The translations under genes were made by a program, and so were the position numbers. The notes below the pieces were generated by a model that saw nothing but the letters and a program-made list of their open reading frames with translations, was not told the origin of the DNA and ran no database searches. From contig CBDFMU010000031.1 in NCBI GenBank assembly GCA_965249785.1, positions 55,281 to 119,280 of the forward strand: a stretch of 64,000 nt of DNA, read 5' to 3'. Shown here in pieces: positions 1-7,414 of this stretch. Numbering within the stretch: the first letter of the stretch is position 1; each line of letters opens with the position of its first letter. This DNA is from M3007 sp965249785. GTDB taxonomy: Bacteria; Bacteroidota; Bacteroidia; Chitinophagales; Saprospiraceae.

Positions 1-70
1 TTTTGGCCGTCACCGCGCCCACCTGTGGCACCAGCGTCAGGGCAATTTGATGCAGCAAACTATCGGGCAT
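1..70 (-). CDS. dprA: DNA-processing protein DprA, N-terminal fragment
   Basis: The last 23 codons readable on the minus strand begin at the ATG at 70 and give MPDSLLHQIALTLVPQVGAV followed by TAK. Bacteroidota DprA proteins typically start with a similar phrase (LLYQIALT.VP.IG...AK). DprA loads RecA on incoming single-stranded DNA during transformation. Only this N-terminal helix-hairpin-helix part is in the window, so the call rests on a short but distinctive stretch. The gene runs off the left edge. Confidence 0.6.
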   Translation of the reverse strand, partial: MPDSLLHQIALTLVPQVGAVTAK

Positions 71-366
71 ATCATTAAAAAAGCAAAGTGGCAAATGGGA
101 AAATAGCAGTGGAAGGAAGCACTTTTGCCGTACTTTTGGCGGGGCAAAGATAGGGGACGCTGACTGATTGTTAGCGTAGCTTATCTGGTCACTTTTGTTT
201 TTCAATTTCGGCGGCTGAATGCAATGAGATTGACCTAAAATACCGAAACCTGTTTTTGACAAGTGTAAACAGGATAACAGGACGCATGAATGCGCTTGTA
301 GCACTGTTAATCTTGTAAAACTTGGAATTACCACCATTGCACTAAGCCCGCCGATACAGCATCACT
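71..366. other. Intergenic gap, nothing recognised
   Basis: This 296-bp gap lies between the divergent dprA fragment and the SH3-domain gene. I see no credible ORF, RNA gene or clear TAnnTTTG promoter box in it. It must hold promoters for both flanking genes. Confidence 0.4.
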
Positions 367-996
367 ATGAAGCTCCCTAAAATAGAAACATTGATCGTTT
401 TCGTCTTTTTAGCCTGCGTGGCTCTATGGGCGATTTCCAGGTGCGGTAACCAGCGGTCCACTGCGGTGCGCACCCTGCCCGGTCAGGAGGATGAGCGCGA
501 TGACCGTCCGAGCCGCCGTGATACGGTGGCGCGTCCCGTCCCTACGCCGACCGCGACAGTGGCACAACAGCCAGTCAATACTCAGCGACCCACGCAGCAG
601 CCTGCCGTCACTACTACGGTGGCTCCCGTACCTGCTCCAAGCACGACCACCCTGACTCCCAAACCGACCCGTACTCCTGTGGCCACGACTACTGCGCCGA
701 CTGCCACTACTACTACTACTGCTGCGCCAAAATACTCCACGCTTTATGTAACGATTGATGGGCTGAAAATGCGCAAAACGCCGGGCCTGAAAGGAGATTT
801 GGTGACCAAACTCGAACTGTACCAACCCGTATTTTTTCTAAATCAAAAAAGCGAAAAGACCGAGGAAATTAGTCTGGGCTACGAAAAAGTAACCGACTAT
901 TGGGTGAAAATACGCACCAAAGAAGGGAAGGAAGGCTGGGTATTTGGCGCGGGCGTGTATTACTATAAAATGAAGCGCAAGGGCGTGATGGATTAG
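367..996 (+). CDS. Membrane-anchored SH3-domain protein
   Basis: A 209-residue protein with three parts. Residues about 8-25 form one hydrophobic segment (TLIVFVFLACVALWAI) that is probably an uncleaved anchor; a Cys follows at about 26. Residues about 45-118 are a low-complexity Pro/Thr/Ala linker, typical of extended periplasmic spacers. Residues about 122-203 resemble a bacterial SH3 domain (LYVTIDGLKMRKTPGLKGD, then WVKIRTKEGKEGWVFGAGVYY), including the LKMR.TPG and EGWVFG signatures. Such domains bind peptidoglycan or other cell-envelope ligands. It stands alone between dprA and the convergent lipoprotein gene. The exact ligand is unknown. Confidence 0.6.
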   Translation: MKLPKIETLIVFVFLACVALWAISRCGNQRSTAVRTLPGQEDERDDRPSRRDTVARPVPTPTATVAQQPVNTQRPTQQPAVTTTVAPVPAPSTTTLTPKPTRTPVATTTAPTATTTTTAAPKYSTLYVTIDGLKMRKTPGLKGDLVTKLELYQPVFFLNQKSEKTEEISLGYEKVTDYWVKIRTKEGKEGWVFGAGVYYYKMKRKGVMD

Positions 997-1026
997 GTCT
1001 TTGTAAGCTATCTCTGCTTTTTTGCC

Positions 1027-2130
1027 TCACGGATGCGCCACTGCGATCAAGCCTTTTCCAACGAATGGAATATGCTGGCCATTTTGATTGTACAAAATGC
1101 AGGTAAAATCTACCTGCATTTGCCAGGTGGGTTGGCCCTGTTCATTTAGTTCGTAGAGCTTGGTTTCCAGCACTTTAAACGTGGAATTCGCTTGTTGTGG
1201 ACCTTGATCGGAACGCCATATTTTTCTATTATCATCGGTCCATTGTATTGTTACAGTACCGAATTGCAGCGTGTCGGGCGGCAGGGTGAGGAGGGTAGTC
1301 GTGTGGGTAAAATTGGCGGTGCCCTGGGTCGTTCCAGGATCAGGTGATAATCCCTGGAGGCTGGCAGTGGCGGTAGAGCCTGAAAAATTCAGAGCAGTAA
1401 CCATGTATGTGGATTGCAATAAAGTATCCTCAAAAACGGGCAGTGCTATTCCGTTATTCCAACTCAGTCCACTGATCGGGGAACCCGAACTAATGGCTTC
1501 AATGCGGTAGTCAGTTGGCTGCGGAGAAATCAATAAATCTACGCTGGGAAATGCCGTAACCGGCCCGAAAAACGAAATCTGGCGTTGCACCCGCGACTCA
1601 GGACCATTGTTGCGGGTGGCCTGCAATTCTACTCGCGCAGAATCAGAACTGCTATTAAAATCGAAAGTTGTGACGCTGCCTTGCGCGGAATATTGATTTT
1701 GAAAAAGCCACAAAAAATCGGTGTAACCGAAGGTCGTGTCGGCACGGAAAGTTGTGCGATATATCGTCTGTCCGGCGGATGGTTGAGTGGTTTTGAAGGA
1801 ATGTTCACCGAGGCGGAAAATGGAATCCGGTAGTGCTACCTGGCCAATTTTTGTGTTCCGAAATTCAAAAGAAAGACGGCCAGCGCAGGTGTCATCTAAA
1901 CACTGTACCTGGGCAAAAGTGCCGACGCAGGTCACCACATCGTCGTGACCAATACTATAGTCGGTAAAAAGGTAAATGCTATCCAACCCGGCAGTCACCG
2001 TCTGTTCCGGTAAATTACTCGCTGTATAATGAAGCACGAAATACGGCGGATCCTCGGTCGAATATGGATCGTCGGATTTGCAAGCCGCCCAAAAAAGAAC
2101 CAACAGTAACCCTAATACCTTCTGTGTCAT
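1027..2130 (-). CDS. Hypothetical lipoprotein in an ECF sigma operon
   Basis: A 367-residue protein with a lipoprotein signal: residues 1-17 are hydrophobic and end in the lipobox WAAC, followed by KSDD. The mature part is rich in beta-prone Thr/Ser/Gln segments and has no domain I recognise. Its ATG overlaps the TGA of the upstream beta-barrel gene by four bases (ATGA at 2127-2130), so the two are probably translationally coupled and part of one ECF-sigma-headed operon. It may be a surface lipoprotein that works with the neighbouring membrane protein; that is inferred from the operon only. Confidence 0.6.
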   Translation of the reverse strand: MTQKVLGLLLVLFWAACKSDDPYSTEDPPYFVLHYTASNLPEQTVTAGLDSIYLFTDYSIGHDDVVTCVGTFAQVQCLDDTCAGRLSFEFRNTKIGQVALPDSIFRLGEHSFKTTQPSAGQTIYRTTFRADTTFGYTDFLWLFQNQYSAQGSVTTFDFNSSSDSARVELQATRNNGPESRVQRQISFFGPVTAFPSVDLLISPQPTDYRIEAISSGSPISGLSWNNGIALPVFEDTLLQSTYMVTALNFSGSTATASLQGLSPDPGTTQGTANFTHTTTLLTLPPDTLQFGTVTIQWTDDNRKIWRSDQGPQQANSTFKVLETKLYELNEQGQPTWQMQVDFTCILYNQNGQHIPFVGKGLIAVAHP

Positions 2131-3527
2131 TTCTTTATATTGCTAAACAATTGCCAGCGCAGCCCGGCATCCAGTCGCCAGGGGCCGGAATGATCCGTGT
2201 ACTCCGTCGTATTTCGTAGCAGAGAAGTCGGACGGTAACTAGCGCGTACATCCACCGACAGAAATCGCAACGGCTGCCAGCTCAGACCCAGGAAGGGCGC
2301 AATATAGTGTTGGTTATAATCGCTTTTCTTACCCCGAATGTTTCGCTCCGTGATCTCTGGTATAGGTATCAGCGAAGATCGGCTACTTTGAATAATGGTC
2401 GCCTGGTTGCTGATCAGTTGTCCGTACATAGCCCCTCCTTCCAACTGCCAGCCATGATGATACCAGCGGACACTTACGGGAAATTCTAAAAAATGCAGTC
2501 GGCGATTTATTTGCTGGAAAGTTTCTTCTTCATAGCCAAAACGATAGTGCAACTGGCGGGCCACGGTGAGGGCATCGGTGGGTGAACTGCCCGTGGGCTG
2601 GCTTCGCCACATAATGCCTGCCGATAGCGACCAGGTGGGGCGGAGCCAATAAGCGGCATAAAAACCCGCCGTAGCACCCCATTGCTGACCCGCCAAAGCG
2701 GGCGGATAGGCCGACGCAGCGACCAGCATTCCGACGGTAAAGTGCGATTCGCGTACTGGCTGGATGGGAGAAAAATCGTTTGGGAGCTGAGCAATTTCCG
2801 CTTTACCGATCGGTCTGTTTAATGGCATATTCGTGATCGGCAGGAAAGGAATATTACGCCAGCTGGCAACACTGGATGTTGCAATAGAATCAATTGTTAA
2901 GACATTTTCGGTAGAATTTAGCGGGGTACTTGCTTTGAAATCATGCTCAGAAACAGCTGGTAAACCGTTGGAGGTCGGCCCTAATATGGCGTGGCTCGTT
3001 TCCGAAGAGGCAGGAAATTTGGATTCCCTCGTCGGTTTGGTTTCCATTACTAGCGAAGGAGTAGATTTGGTTTTGCCTATTAATTGACTGGATGTCAACC
3101 CATTAACGGAAGTAATATTTCTTTCCCCCAATGCTTTAATAGCAGGATTGCCAGTAGCTTTTGCCAGTTTTCTATTGGAAGCAGCAGGCGGCAACTCCGC
3201 GTGTTCCGGTAAATAATTTACCTGCTCCATGCTGCTGGCGAGCGGCACAGTTGACATATTTTCCCCCACCGAAGTTTCCTGCGGCGCCACTACAGACCGA
3301 TGATTAGCACCAGTAGGCTGGTGGGAAAGGTGCCAACTCCACCAGGCACCGCCGCCCAATAAAAATAATCCAACAAACCACCACAGCAATCCACGTCGCC
3401 GACGTTTCTGCTCGGCAGCTTCGATCAGCGGCAGGGCCTGCGCCCACTGCTCCTCCCGAAACGGAAAGCGTTCGCCGGGATTTTCCCGATCAAACTGCTC
3501 GCGGATGAAATCATCTATTTGTGCCAT
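2127..3527 (-). CDS. Anti-sigma-like membrane protein with C-terminal beta-barrel domain
   Basis: A 466-residue protein. The first 45 residues are a soluble, charged stretch (FIREQFDRENPGERF) ending in KRRRRG, followed by one transmembrane helix at about 46-65. A Ser/Thr/Pro-rich linker runs to about residue 265, and the last 200 residues look like an outer-membrane beta-barrel of the OMP_b-brl type (AGFYAAYWLRPTWSLSAGI, aromatic-rich alternating strands, C-terminal WRLDAGLRWQLF). Bacteroidota commonly place such a gene directly after an ECF sigma factor, where the N-terminus is thought to act as the anti-sigma part. The gene lies downstream of the sigma factor at 3732-4283 and overlaps the next lipoprotein gene. 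One inner-membrane-type helix and a barrel-like domain in one chain is topologically odd. Confidence 0.6.
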   Translation of the reverse strand: MAQIDDFIREQFDRENPGERFPFREEQWAQALPLIEAAEQKRRRRGLLWWFVGLFLLGGGAWWSWHLSHQPTGANHRSVVAPQETSVGENMSTVPLASSMEQVNYLPEHAELPPAASNRKLAKATGNPAIKALGERNITSVNGLTSSQLIGKTKSTPSLVMETKPTRESKFPASSETSHAILGPTSNGLPAVSEHDFKASTPLNSTENVLTIDSIATSSVASWRNIPFLPITNMPLNRPIGKAEIAQLPNDFSPIQPVRESHFTVGMLVAASAYPPALAGQQWGATAGFYAAYWLRPTWSLSAGIMWRSQPTGSSPTDALTVARQLHYRFGYEEETFQQINRRLHFLEFPVSVRWYHHGWQLEGGAMYGQLISNQATIIQSSRSSLIPIPEITERNIRGKKSDYNQHYIAPFLGLSWQPLRFLSVDVRASYRPTSLLRNTTEYTDHSGPWRLDAGLRWQLFSNIKK

Positions 3528-3731
3528 TATTCAACTCGTTTCAAAATATTTGTATTTAATTGATTTAGACGGGTTTAGAAAAAAGGGTTTATAAGAGTTG
3601 ATAAATATTTAGAAAGGTTTATAATGGTTTAGATAATAGAAAGTGACTTTTCTAAACCCCTCTCAACCCTTTTTTCTAAACATTCTCAACCTTTTTTCTA
3701 AACCCCTCTCAACCCTTTTTCTAACCCCCTC
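3528..3731. repeat. Gap of short words repeated in both orientations
   Basis: The gap between the sigma factor and its partner gene is built from one word. TTTCTAAAC and CTCTCAACCC are repeated about four times at 3650-3735. Their reverse complements (GGGTTTAGAAAAAAGGG, GGTTTATAA, GGTTTAGA) lie at 3570-3640. The transcript could fold into an imperfect hairpin between the two genes. No other feature is seen. Confidence 0.6.
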
Positions 3732-4283
3732 TCACACCTTATCATACTCCGCAATCCAGACCTGCAATTGTCGTCGCGCCTGGCTCACGTGCCACTTGGA
3801 AGTGCCTTCACTGATGTGGAGCATTTCGGCGATTTCGCGGTGACTAAACCCATCCACGGCAAAGAGGTTGAACACTTTCTGGCTCATGGGAGGCAATTGT
3901 CGGAGCAGGGTTTCCAGATATTGCACATGAAGACGTTGCTCCGCTTCATTCCAATCTATGGGCCCGCCGGGTACTTCGCGCTCCATCTCTTCTGAAAAAA
4001 CCGTTTGCGTGCGCCATTTCTTCTCCCGCCGAAATTCGTCGATCAACGTATTGATCATAATCCGCCGAATCCAGGCGATAAATGGGGCGGCGGAGTCGTA
4101 GCGATCAAGATTTTGGATAATTTTCAGAAACCCGTTATTCACTGCTGCCGCTGCTTCCTGATCGTCGCGCCGATAGCGCGCGCACACGGCCATCAGCACC
4201 GGGAAACAATCCCGATACAGTGCGTACTGCGCCTTGCGGTCGCCGCGCTGCACAGCCTGCAAAAGTGACGGGTCAACGGTCAT
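3732..4283 (-). CDS. ECF-type RNA polymerase sigma-70 factor
   Basis: A 183-residue sigma-70 family protein of ordinary ECF length. Region 2 spans about residues 20-95 (AVNNGFLKIIQNLDRYDSAA, PFIAWIRRIMINTLIDEFRR), giving the -10 recognition and strand-opening helices. Region 4 spans about 118-178 (LPPMSQKVFNLFAVDGFSHR, EIAEMLHISEGTSKWHVSQA), a helix-turn-helix that binds the -35 element. It is upstream of the membrane/beta-barrel gene at 2127-3527, its likely regulatory partner, and of the lipoprotein gene at 1027. ECF factors of this kind usually autoregulate their operon; the target genes are not visible. Confidence 0.9.
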   Translation of the reverse strand: MTVDPSLLQAVQRGDRKAQYALYRDCFPVLMAVCARYRRDDQEAAAAVNNGFLKIIQNLDRYDSAAPFIAWIRRIMINTLIDEFRREKKWRTQTVFSEEMEREVPGGPIDWNEAEQRLHVQYLETLLRQLPPMSQKVFNLFAVDGFSHREIAEMLHISEGTSKWHVSQARRQLQVWIAEYDKV

Positions 4284-4363
4284 GTTTTTCGTGGAGCATA
4301 CAGCGTTTTCAAATTTCGCTATGTGGGGCTAGTCTCCTTGTTTGTGTAGATGGCGCGGGGTTC

Positions 4364-4399
4364 AAAAACCGCCGAAAGCCAAAGATTGGCTTCCGGCGG
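4364..4399 (-). terminator. Rho-independent terminator on the minus strand
   Basis: A 13-bp stem with one mismatch (CCGCCGAAAGCCA at 4369-4381 against TGGCTTCCGGCGG at 4387-4399) has a 5-base loop. Read on the minus strand it is followed directly by TTTTT. It lies about 200 bp downstream of the coiled-coil gene ending at 4598 and about 80 bp upstream of the sigma gene start, so it should insulate the two. The rest of the 314-bp gap (4284-4597) shows nothing else. Confidence 0.65.
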
Positions 4400-4597
4400 G
4401 CAATGCAAGTGCTTTTGTTTGTAATTTTTCCATCGCGAAACTGGTGCAAAGTCACCACCAGGGTTTTTGTAGCCTTTTGCCCCTATTCACGCAGGAATGG
4501 AGTGGAGGGTTGGGTCGGAAGGAAAAAAATTTGCAAAAAAAATTAGGGTGACTGTGGTAGCCGCCCTAATTCGTATTTATTCTTTTGTAGATCAGTC

Positions 4598-5587
4598 TCA
4601 ATCAAACAACTGACTATAATCATTCGTCTGCCGCAAAGCCTCCTTCGGGGGCGTATTCAAATCCAGCGTCGGTTCGGCAGGTTTGCTTTCTTTGGGAGCG
4701 TTATTGGTCAAAAAAGGGCTTTCGCGTTCCCATTTTTCCAGCAGTTGCAGCCCCTCTTCCTCAAAAACGCCATTTTGTAAATCAATGGAAGCCATCAAGT
4801 TACGGCTCGTATCCATGAAACGCTCCATTTCGCCGACCTTGCCGCTCACCTCATTGGCCAGCGATTCCAAAGCCATATCGAAGCGGGCGCGTTGGTCAGG
4901 ATCGCCACTGATAATGCTTTTAGCCGACTGGATAGCACTGTGGCTGGCACTGATGGCGCGGTATTCCTGCTCCTTCAATTGCACCTGATCCTTGGTATCT
5001 TCCAGCACGATTTCCGAATTTTCGTACATTTTAGTCAGGATGCGATACATCACCTCCATACGCTGATAGAGCGCGTCGTATTTAGCATTCGCCTCCTGCA
5101 AACGTCCGGCTTTGCGCGTGGCCAGCGTGATGTTTTTGTCGTCGCTCTTTTTCCGCGCCTGTTCCGCCAAAATCATATTTTTCCGAATGTCAGCATTGTT
5201 GCCATCCATTGTACCTTTCAGTTGGCGCATTTGGCCGCGCAAGGCACCGATCTGCTTGCTGAGGTTGCGTAGACTATCTTCCAAATCCTCGATGAAGGAT
5301 TTCAGGATCGAAATCGGGTCTATTTTGACAAAAACGCCGGTAATCGAGCGCATCAGCGATTGGTACATATACCAAATGAGGTTGCGCGCTTTGGCATCGA
5401 GGATGAAAAATATAATCCCTCCCAATGCCAATAACAGGCCCGCCAAACCCACCGTCGTGCTCGCCAAAGCCATTATCGTGGCTAAAATGCCATTGAATAC
5501 CATGAACGCGCCGATAATCAGGCCGATCAAAACTACACCTCCCGTGACCCCTTCGGGACGTTGCCAAAAAGATTTTTGCTGTTCCAT
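4598..5587 (-). CDS. Membrane-anchored coiled-coil protein, PspA-like in layout
   Basis: A 329-residue protein. Residues about 17-65 form one long or two closely spaced transmembrane helices (GVVLIGLIIGAFMVFNGI, GLAGLLLALGGIIFFILDA). From about 95 to 285 it is almost entirely charged heptad-like helix (LEDSLRNLSKQIGALRGQM, ARKKSDDKNITLATRKAGRL), and the tail is Pro/Lys-rich. The helical layout resembles PspA/IM30 membrane-stress proteins with an added membrane anchor, but no diagnostic motif is seen, so this is a resemblance only. It follows the second coiled-coil gene (5678-6223) on the same strand after 90 bp and probably shares its transcript. The divergent neighbour is the TIR gene at 6522. 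Confidence 0.55.
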   Translation of the reverse strand: MEQQKSFWQRPEGVTGGVVLIGLIIGAFMVFNGILATIMALASTTVGLAGLLLALGGIIFFILDAKARNLIWYMYQSLMRSITGVFVKIDPISILKSFIEDLEDSLRNLSKQIGALRGQMRQLKGTMDGNNADIRKNMILAEQARKKSDDKNITLATRKAGRLQEANAKYDALYQRMEVMYRILTKMYENSEIVLEDTKDQVQLKEQEYRAISASHSAIQSAKSIISGDPDQRARFDMALESLANEVSGKVGEMERFMDTSRNLMASIDLQNGVFEEEGLQLLEKWERESPFLTNNAPKESKPAEPTLDLNTPPKEALRQTNDYSQLFD

Positions 5588-5677
5588 ATTACTGGTTACC
5601 AGTTATTGGTATATTAGTAAATTGGTTAATAGTAGATCGGCAACCGATAACCAATAGACCATTAACCAATAACTAAT
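5588..5677. repeat. Inverted TTGGTTAT word cluster
   Basis: The 90-bp spacer between the coiled-coil genes consists of TTGGTTA/AGTTATTGGT words in one half (5590-5635) and their reverse complements (GATAACCAATAG, TTAACCAATAACTAA) in the other (5645-5677). It folds as a long imperfect hairpin. The same word family recurs at 41879-42053. Confidence 0.6.
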
Positions 5678-6223
5678 TTAAAGATACTTGTGGATGTTCT
5701 CAATGTCGCGATCAATCTGGGTGACCACCGACAAATGGGTTTTTTCAAATGCCGATTTAGTGCGTTCGAGGCGTTCACTTTCGGTTTTAACGGCGGTTTC
5801 GTCCTGCTCAATCTGGTTCAGATAACCCCCGATTTCGTCCTGCAAACGGCTGATTTCGGTCTTGTGCCGCTCAATTTGGTCGCGCAAACGTTTCGCATCT
5901 TCCTGACGAGCCGTGATTCGGCTGGCCGTTTGCGTGGTTAATGCCTGATCAAATTGGGATTTCTCCTTGCTCACCACTTCGCGGTAGTAACCCGCCGTTT
6001 CGATGAGTTTATCTTTGGTAACGCCCACCGTGGAAGCCGTCGCAAAAGCCCCTTTATGCGCGGTCGCTTCGTCCAGTTGCATCTCGCGGAGACTAGCCAC
6101 AGCACGTTTAAATTCGTAGTAATCGAAGCCCGGCAGGTTATTTTTTTCAATGGCAGCCGCCAGAAATTCGAGGCTGCGTTCGTCCAGCCCATCGGCGGCA
6201 AAAAGTGATTTCGTCGTGACCAT
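5678..6223 (-). CDS. Soluble coiled-coil protein of unknown function
   Basis: A 181-residue protein with no signal peptide or membrane segment. The first 60 residues are mixed helix (LEFLAAAIEKNNLPGFDYYE). Residues about 95-170 are strongly heptad-like and charged (ITARQEDAKRLRDQIERHKT and onward), a coiled coil likely to dimerise or to pair with the coiled coil of the downstream membrane protein (4598-5587). The two genes are co-directional, 90 bp apart, and probably form a two-gene operon. I do not recognise a named family. Its closeness to the TIR/STAND/SIR2 locus could be functional or accidental. Confidence 0.5.
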   Translation of the reverse strand: MVTTKSLFAADGLDERSLEFLAAAIEKNNLPGFDYYEFKRAVASLREMQLDEATAHKGAFATASTVGVTKDKLIETAGYYREVVSKEKSQFDQALTTQTASRITARQEDAKRLRDQIERHKTEISRLQDEIGGYLNQIEQDETAVKTESERLERTKSAFEKTHLSVVTQIDRDIENIHKYL

Positions 6224-6521
6224 TAAAACTAATTATGAATTATGAATTATAAAGTATGAATTGCGTGACGTGAGCATTCTGCTTTTTGCATTATTGCCCT
6301 TTGCTTTTCAAACCGCGAAAGAGCAGGTATTTCCGTGCGTAGCCGCAAAAAAGCGACGAACGGGCAAATTTAACCGAAAAAAAGAGTTTCTGCCAGCAAA
6401 ACGTTCGTCGGTGGGAGACGGTTGTGCTTTTTGTGTCAACTTAGGCAAATTCAATTTTTCGGCTTTACTTTGTCGGGCCGGGCGGAGTGTAACAACCGTT
6501 CGGCTCTGAGCATTCATTCCA
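6224..6521. promoter_or_regulatory. Divergent control region between coiled-coil operon and TIR gene
   Basis: This 298-bp gap separates two divergent units and must hold both promoters. At the left edge (6229-6262) AATTATGAATTATG words repeat. A 9-bp inverted repeat, CGACGAACG at 6354-6362 and CGTTCGTCG at 6402-6410, encloses 39 bp and could be an operator or a stem-loop. A near-consensus -7 box (TACTTTG) sits at about 6466, 55 bp before the TIR start. Promoter assignment is tentative. Confidence 0.35.
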
Positions 6522-7382
6522 TTGAAAATCAACGTCTACATATCGTATGCAGCACAAGATAAGGTGCAGTTGAAGAAACTGCTGCACTGGCTCTATCCCA
6601 TGCGCGACGAGGTGAATCTCTGGTACAACAACCCGCCCGGCGGCCCGGAACCGATGCCGCTCCCTTGGCGTATTCTGCTGTTTTGGTATCGCCAGCCCGA
6701 TCCACGCAAATACTATTTCCGCAATCTTCAACGCCAATATGAGCGGGCGCATGTGTACCTGTTTTTGACCAGTTACCACACTATTCAGAATAACTGGATT
6801 GAGGAAGAAATCACGGCGGCGGTGTCGCGGTACACAGAATTTGGGGATCGTTATATTCGCATTTATCCGGTGCTGGTGTCGCCGTCGCATTGGAAGAAAC
6901 ACTCGCGACTGGCGCATTTCAAGACGCTGGGGCCACGCCGTACGTTGGTGGAAACGGTTCCCGAAGAAGAAGGTTATCTGGAAATTACCGAGCAATTGGC
7001 TAAGGTGGTGAAGGATTTGCAACGTAATCTGGAAGAAGAGAAATTTGCGCAAAGTCGTTCCGTGCCGATAACCGACATTGCGCCGATTCGCCAGAACAGT
7101 ATTCGCCCCAATGTCGAAGAAGACCCGTCGCAGTTTTTTGAGTTGCCGCCCGCTTTTTCCGCCCCGGAATGGCTGGGCTGGTCTATATTATTCGTGCTTA
7201 TTCTGGTGACGCTCTACGGTTTGCAACCTGAACGCATCGGCGTACCTTCCCTCCGCTATAAAAATGTAGAACCCGCCGACCGCAAGCCCATCGAGTATTT
7301 GCGTGATTACCCGCCGATGCCGCCGCCACCGAACGCGCCACTTCCGAGGCTGGGGGAACCGGATTCGGCCCACGCACGGTGA
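6522..7382 (+). CDS. TIR-domain protein with C-terminal transmembrane anchor
   Basis: A 286-residue protein starting at TTG 6522; the preceding in-frame codons end in a stop at 6507-6509, so no longer ATG form exists. The N-terminus is a TIR fold: VYISYAAQDK at residues 5-14 is the box-1 strand, and WIEEEIT at 92-98 is the helix that carries the catalytic Glu in NAD-cleaving TIR proteins. IRIYPVLVSPSHW follows as the last strand. Between them is an unusual aromatic/Pro-rich insertion (MPLPWRILLFWYRQPDPRKY). One transmembrane helix lies at about 216-235, leaving a short Pro-rich tail. Prokaryotic TIR domains cleave NAD+ or make cyclic-ADP-ribose signals. The gene converges on the STAND NTPase gene, with 28 bp between the stop codons. 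Confidence 0.75.
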   Translation: MKINVYISYAAQDKVQLKKLLHWLYPMRDEVNLWYNNPPGGPEPMPLPWRILLFWYRQPDPRKYYFRNLQRQYERAHVYLFLTSYHTIQNNWIEEEITAAVSRYTEFGDRYIRIYPVLVSPSHWKKHSRLAHFKTLGPRRTLVETVPEEEGYLEITEQLAKVVKDLQRNLEEEKFAQSRSVPITDIAPIRQNSIRPNVEEDPSQFFELPPAFSAPEWLGWSILFVLILVTLYGLQPERIGVPSLRYKNVEPADRKPIEYLRDYPPMPPPPNAPLPRLGEPDSAHAR

Positions 7383-7414
7383 GTGCCGGCGGGTTTAGCC
7401 GCCGGTACGCTCAC
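7379..7414. terminator. Bidirectional hairpin spanning both stop codons
   Basis: GTGAG-TGCCGGCGG (7379-7392) pairs with CCGCCGG-TAC-GCTCAC (7399-7414) around a GTTTAG loop. The stem contains the TGA of the TIR gene and the stop of the convergent STAND gene. It lacks a long T-run, so it may work as a symmetric roadblock rather than a classic intrinsic terminator. Confidence 0.55.

Noticed and set aside
424..825. 133-codon minus-strand frame
   Set aside because: It is a Ser/Arg-rich shadow of the Pro/Thr-rich linker of the SH3 protein.
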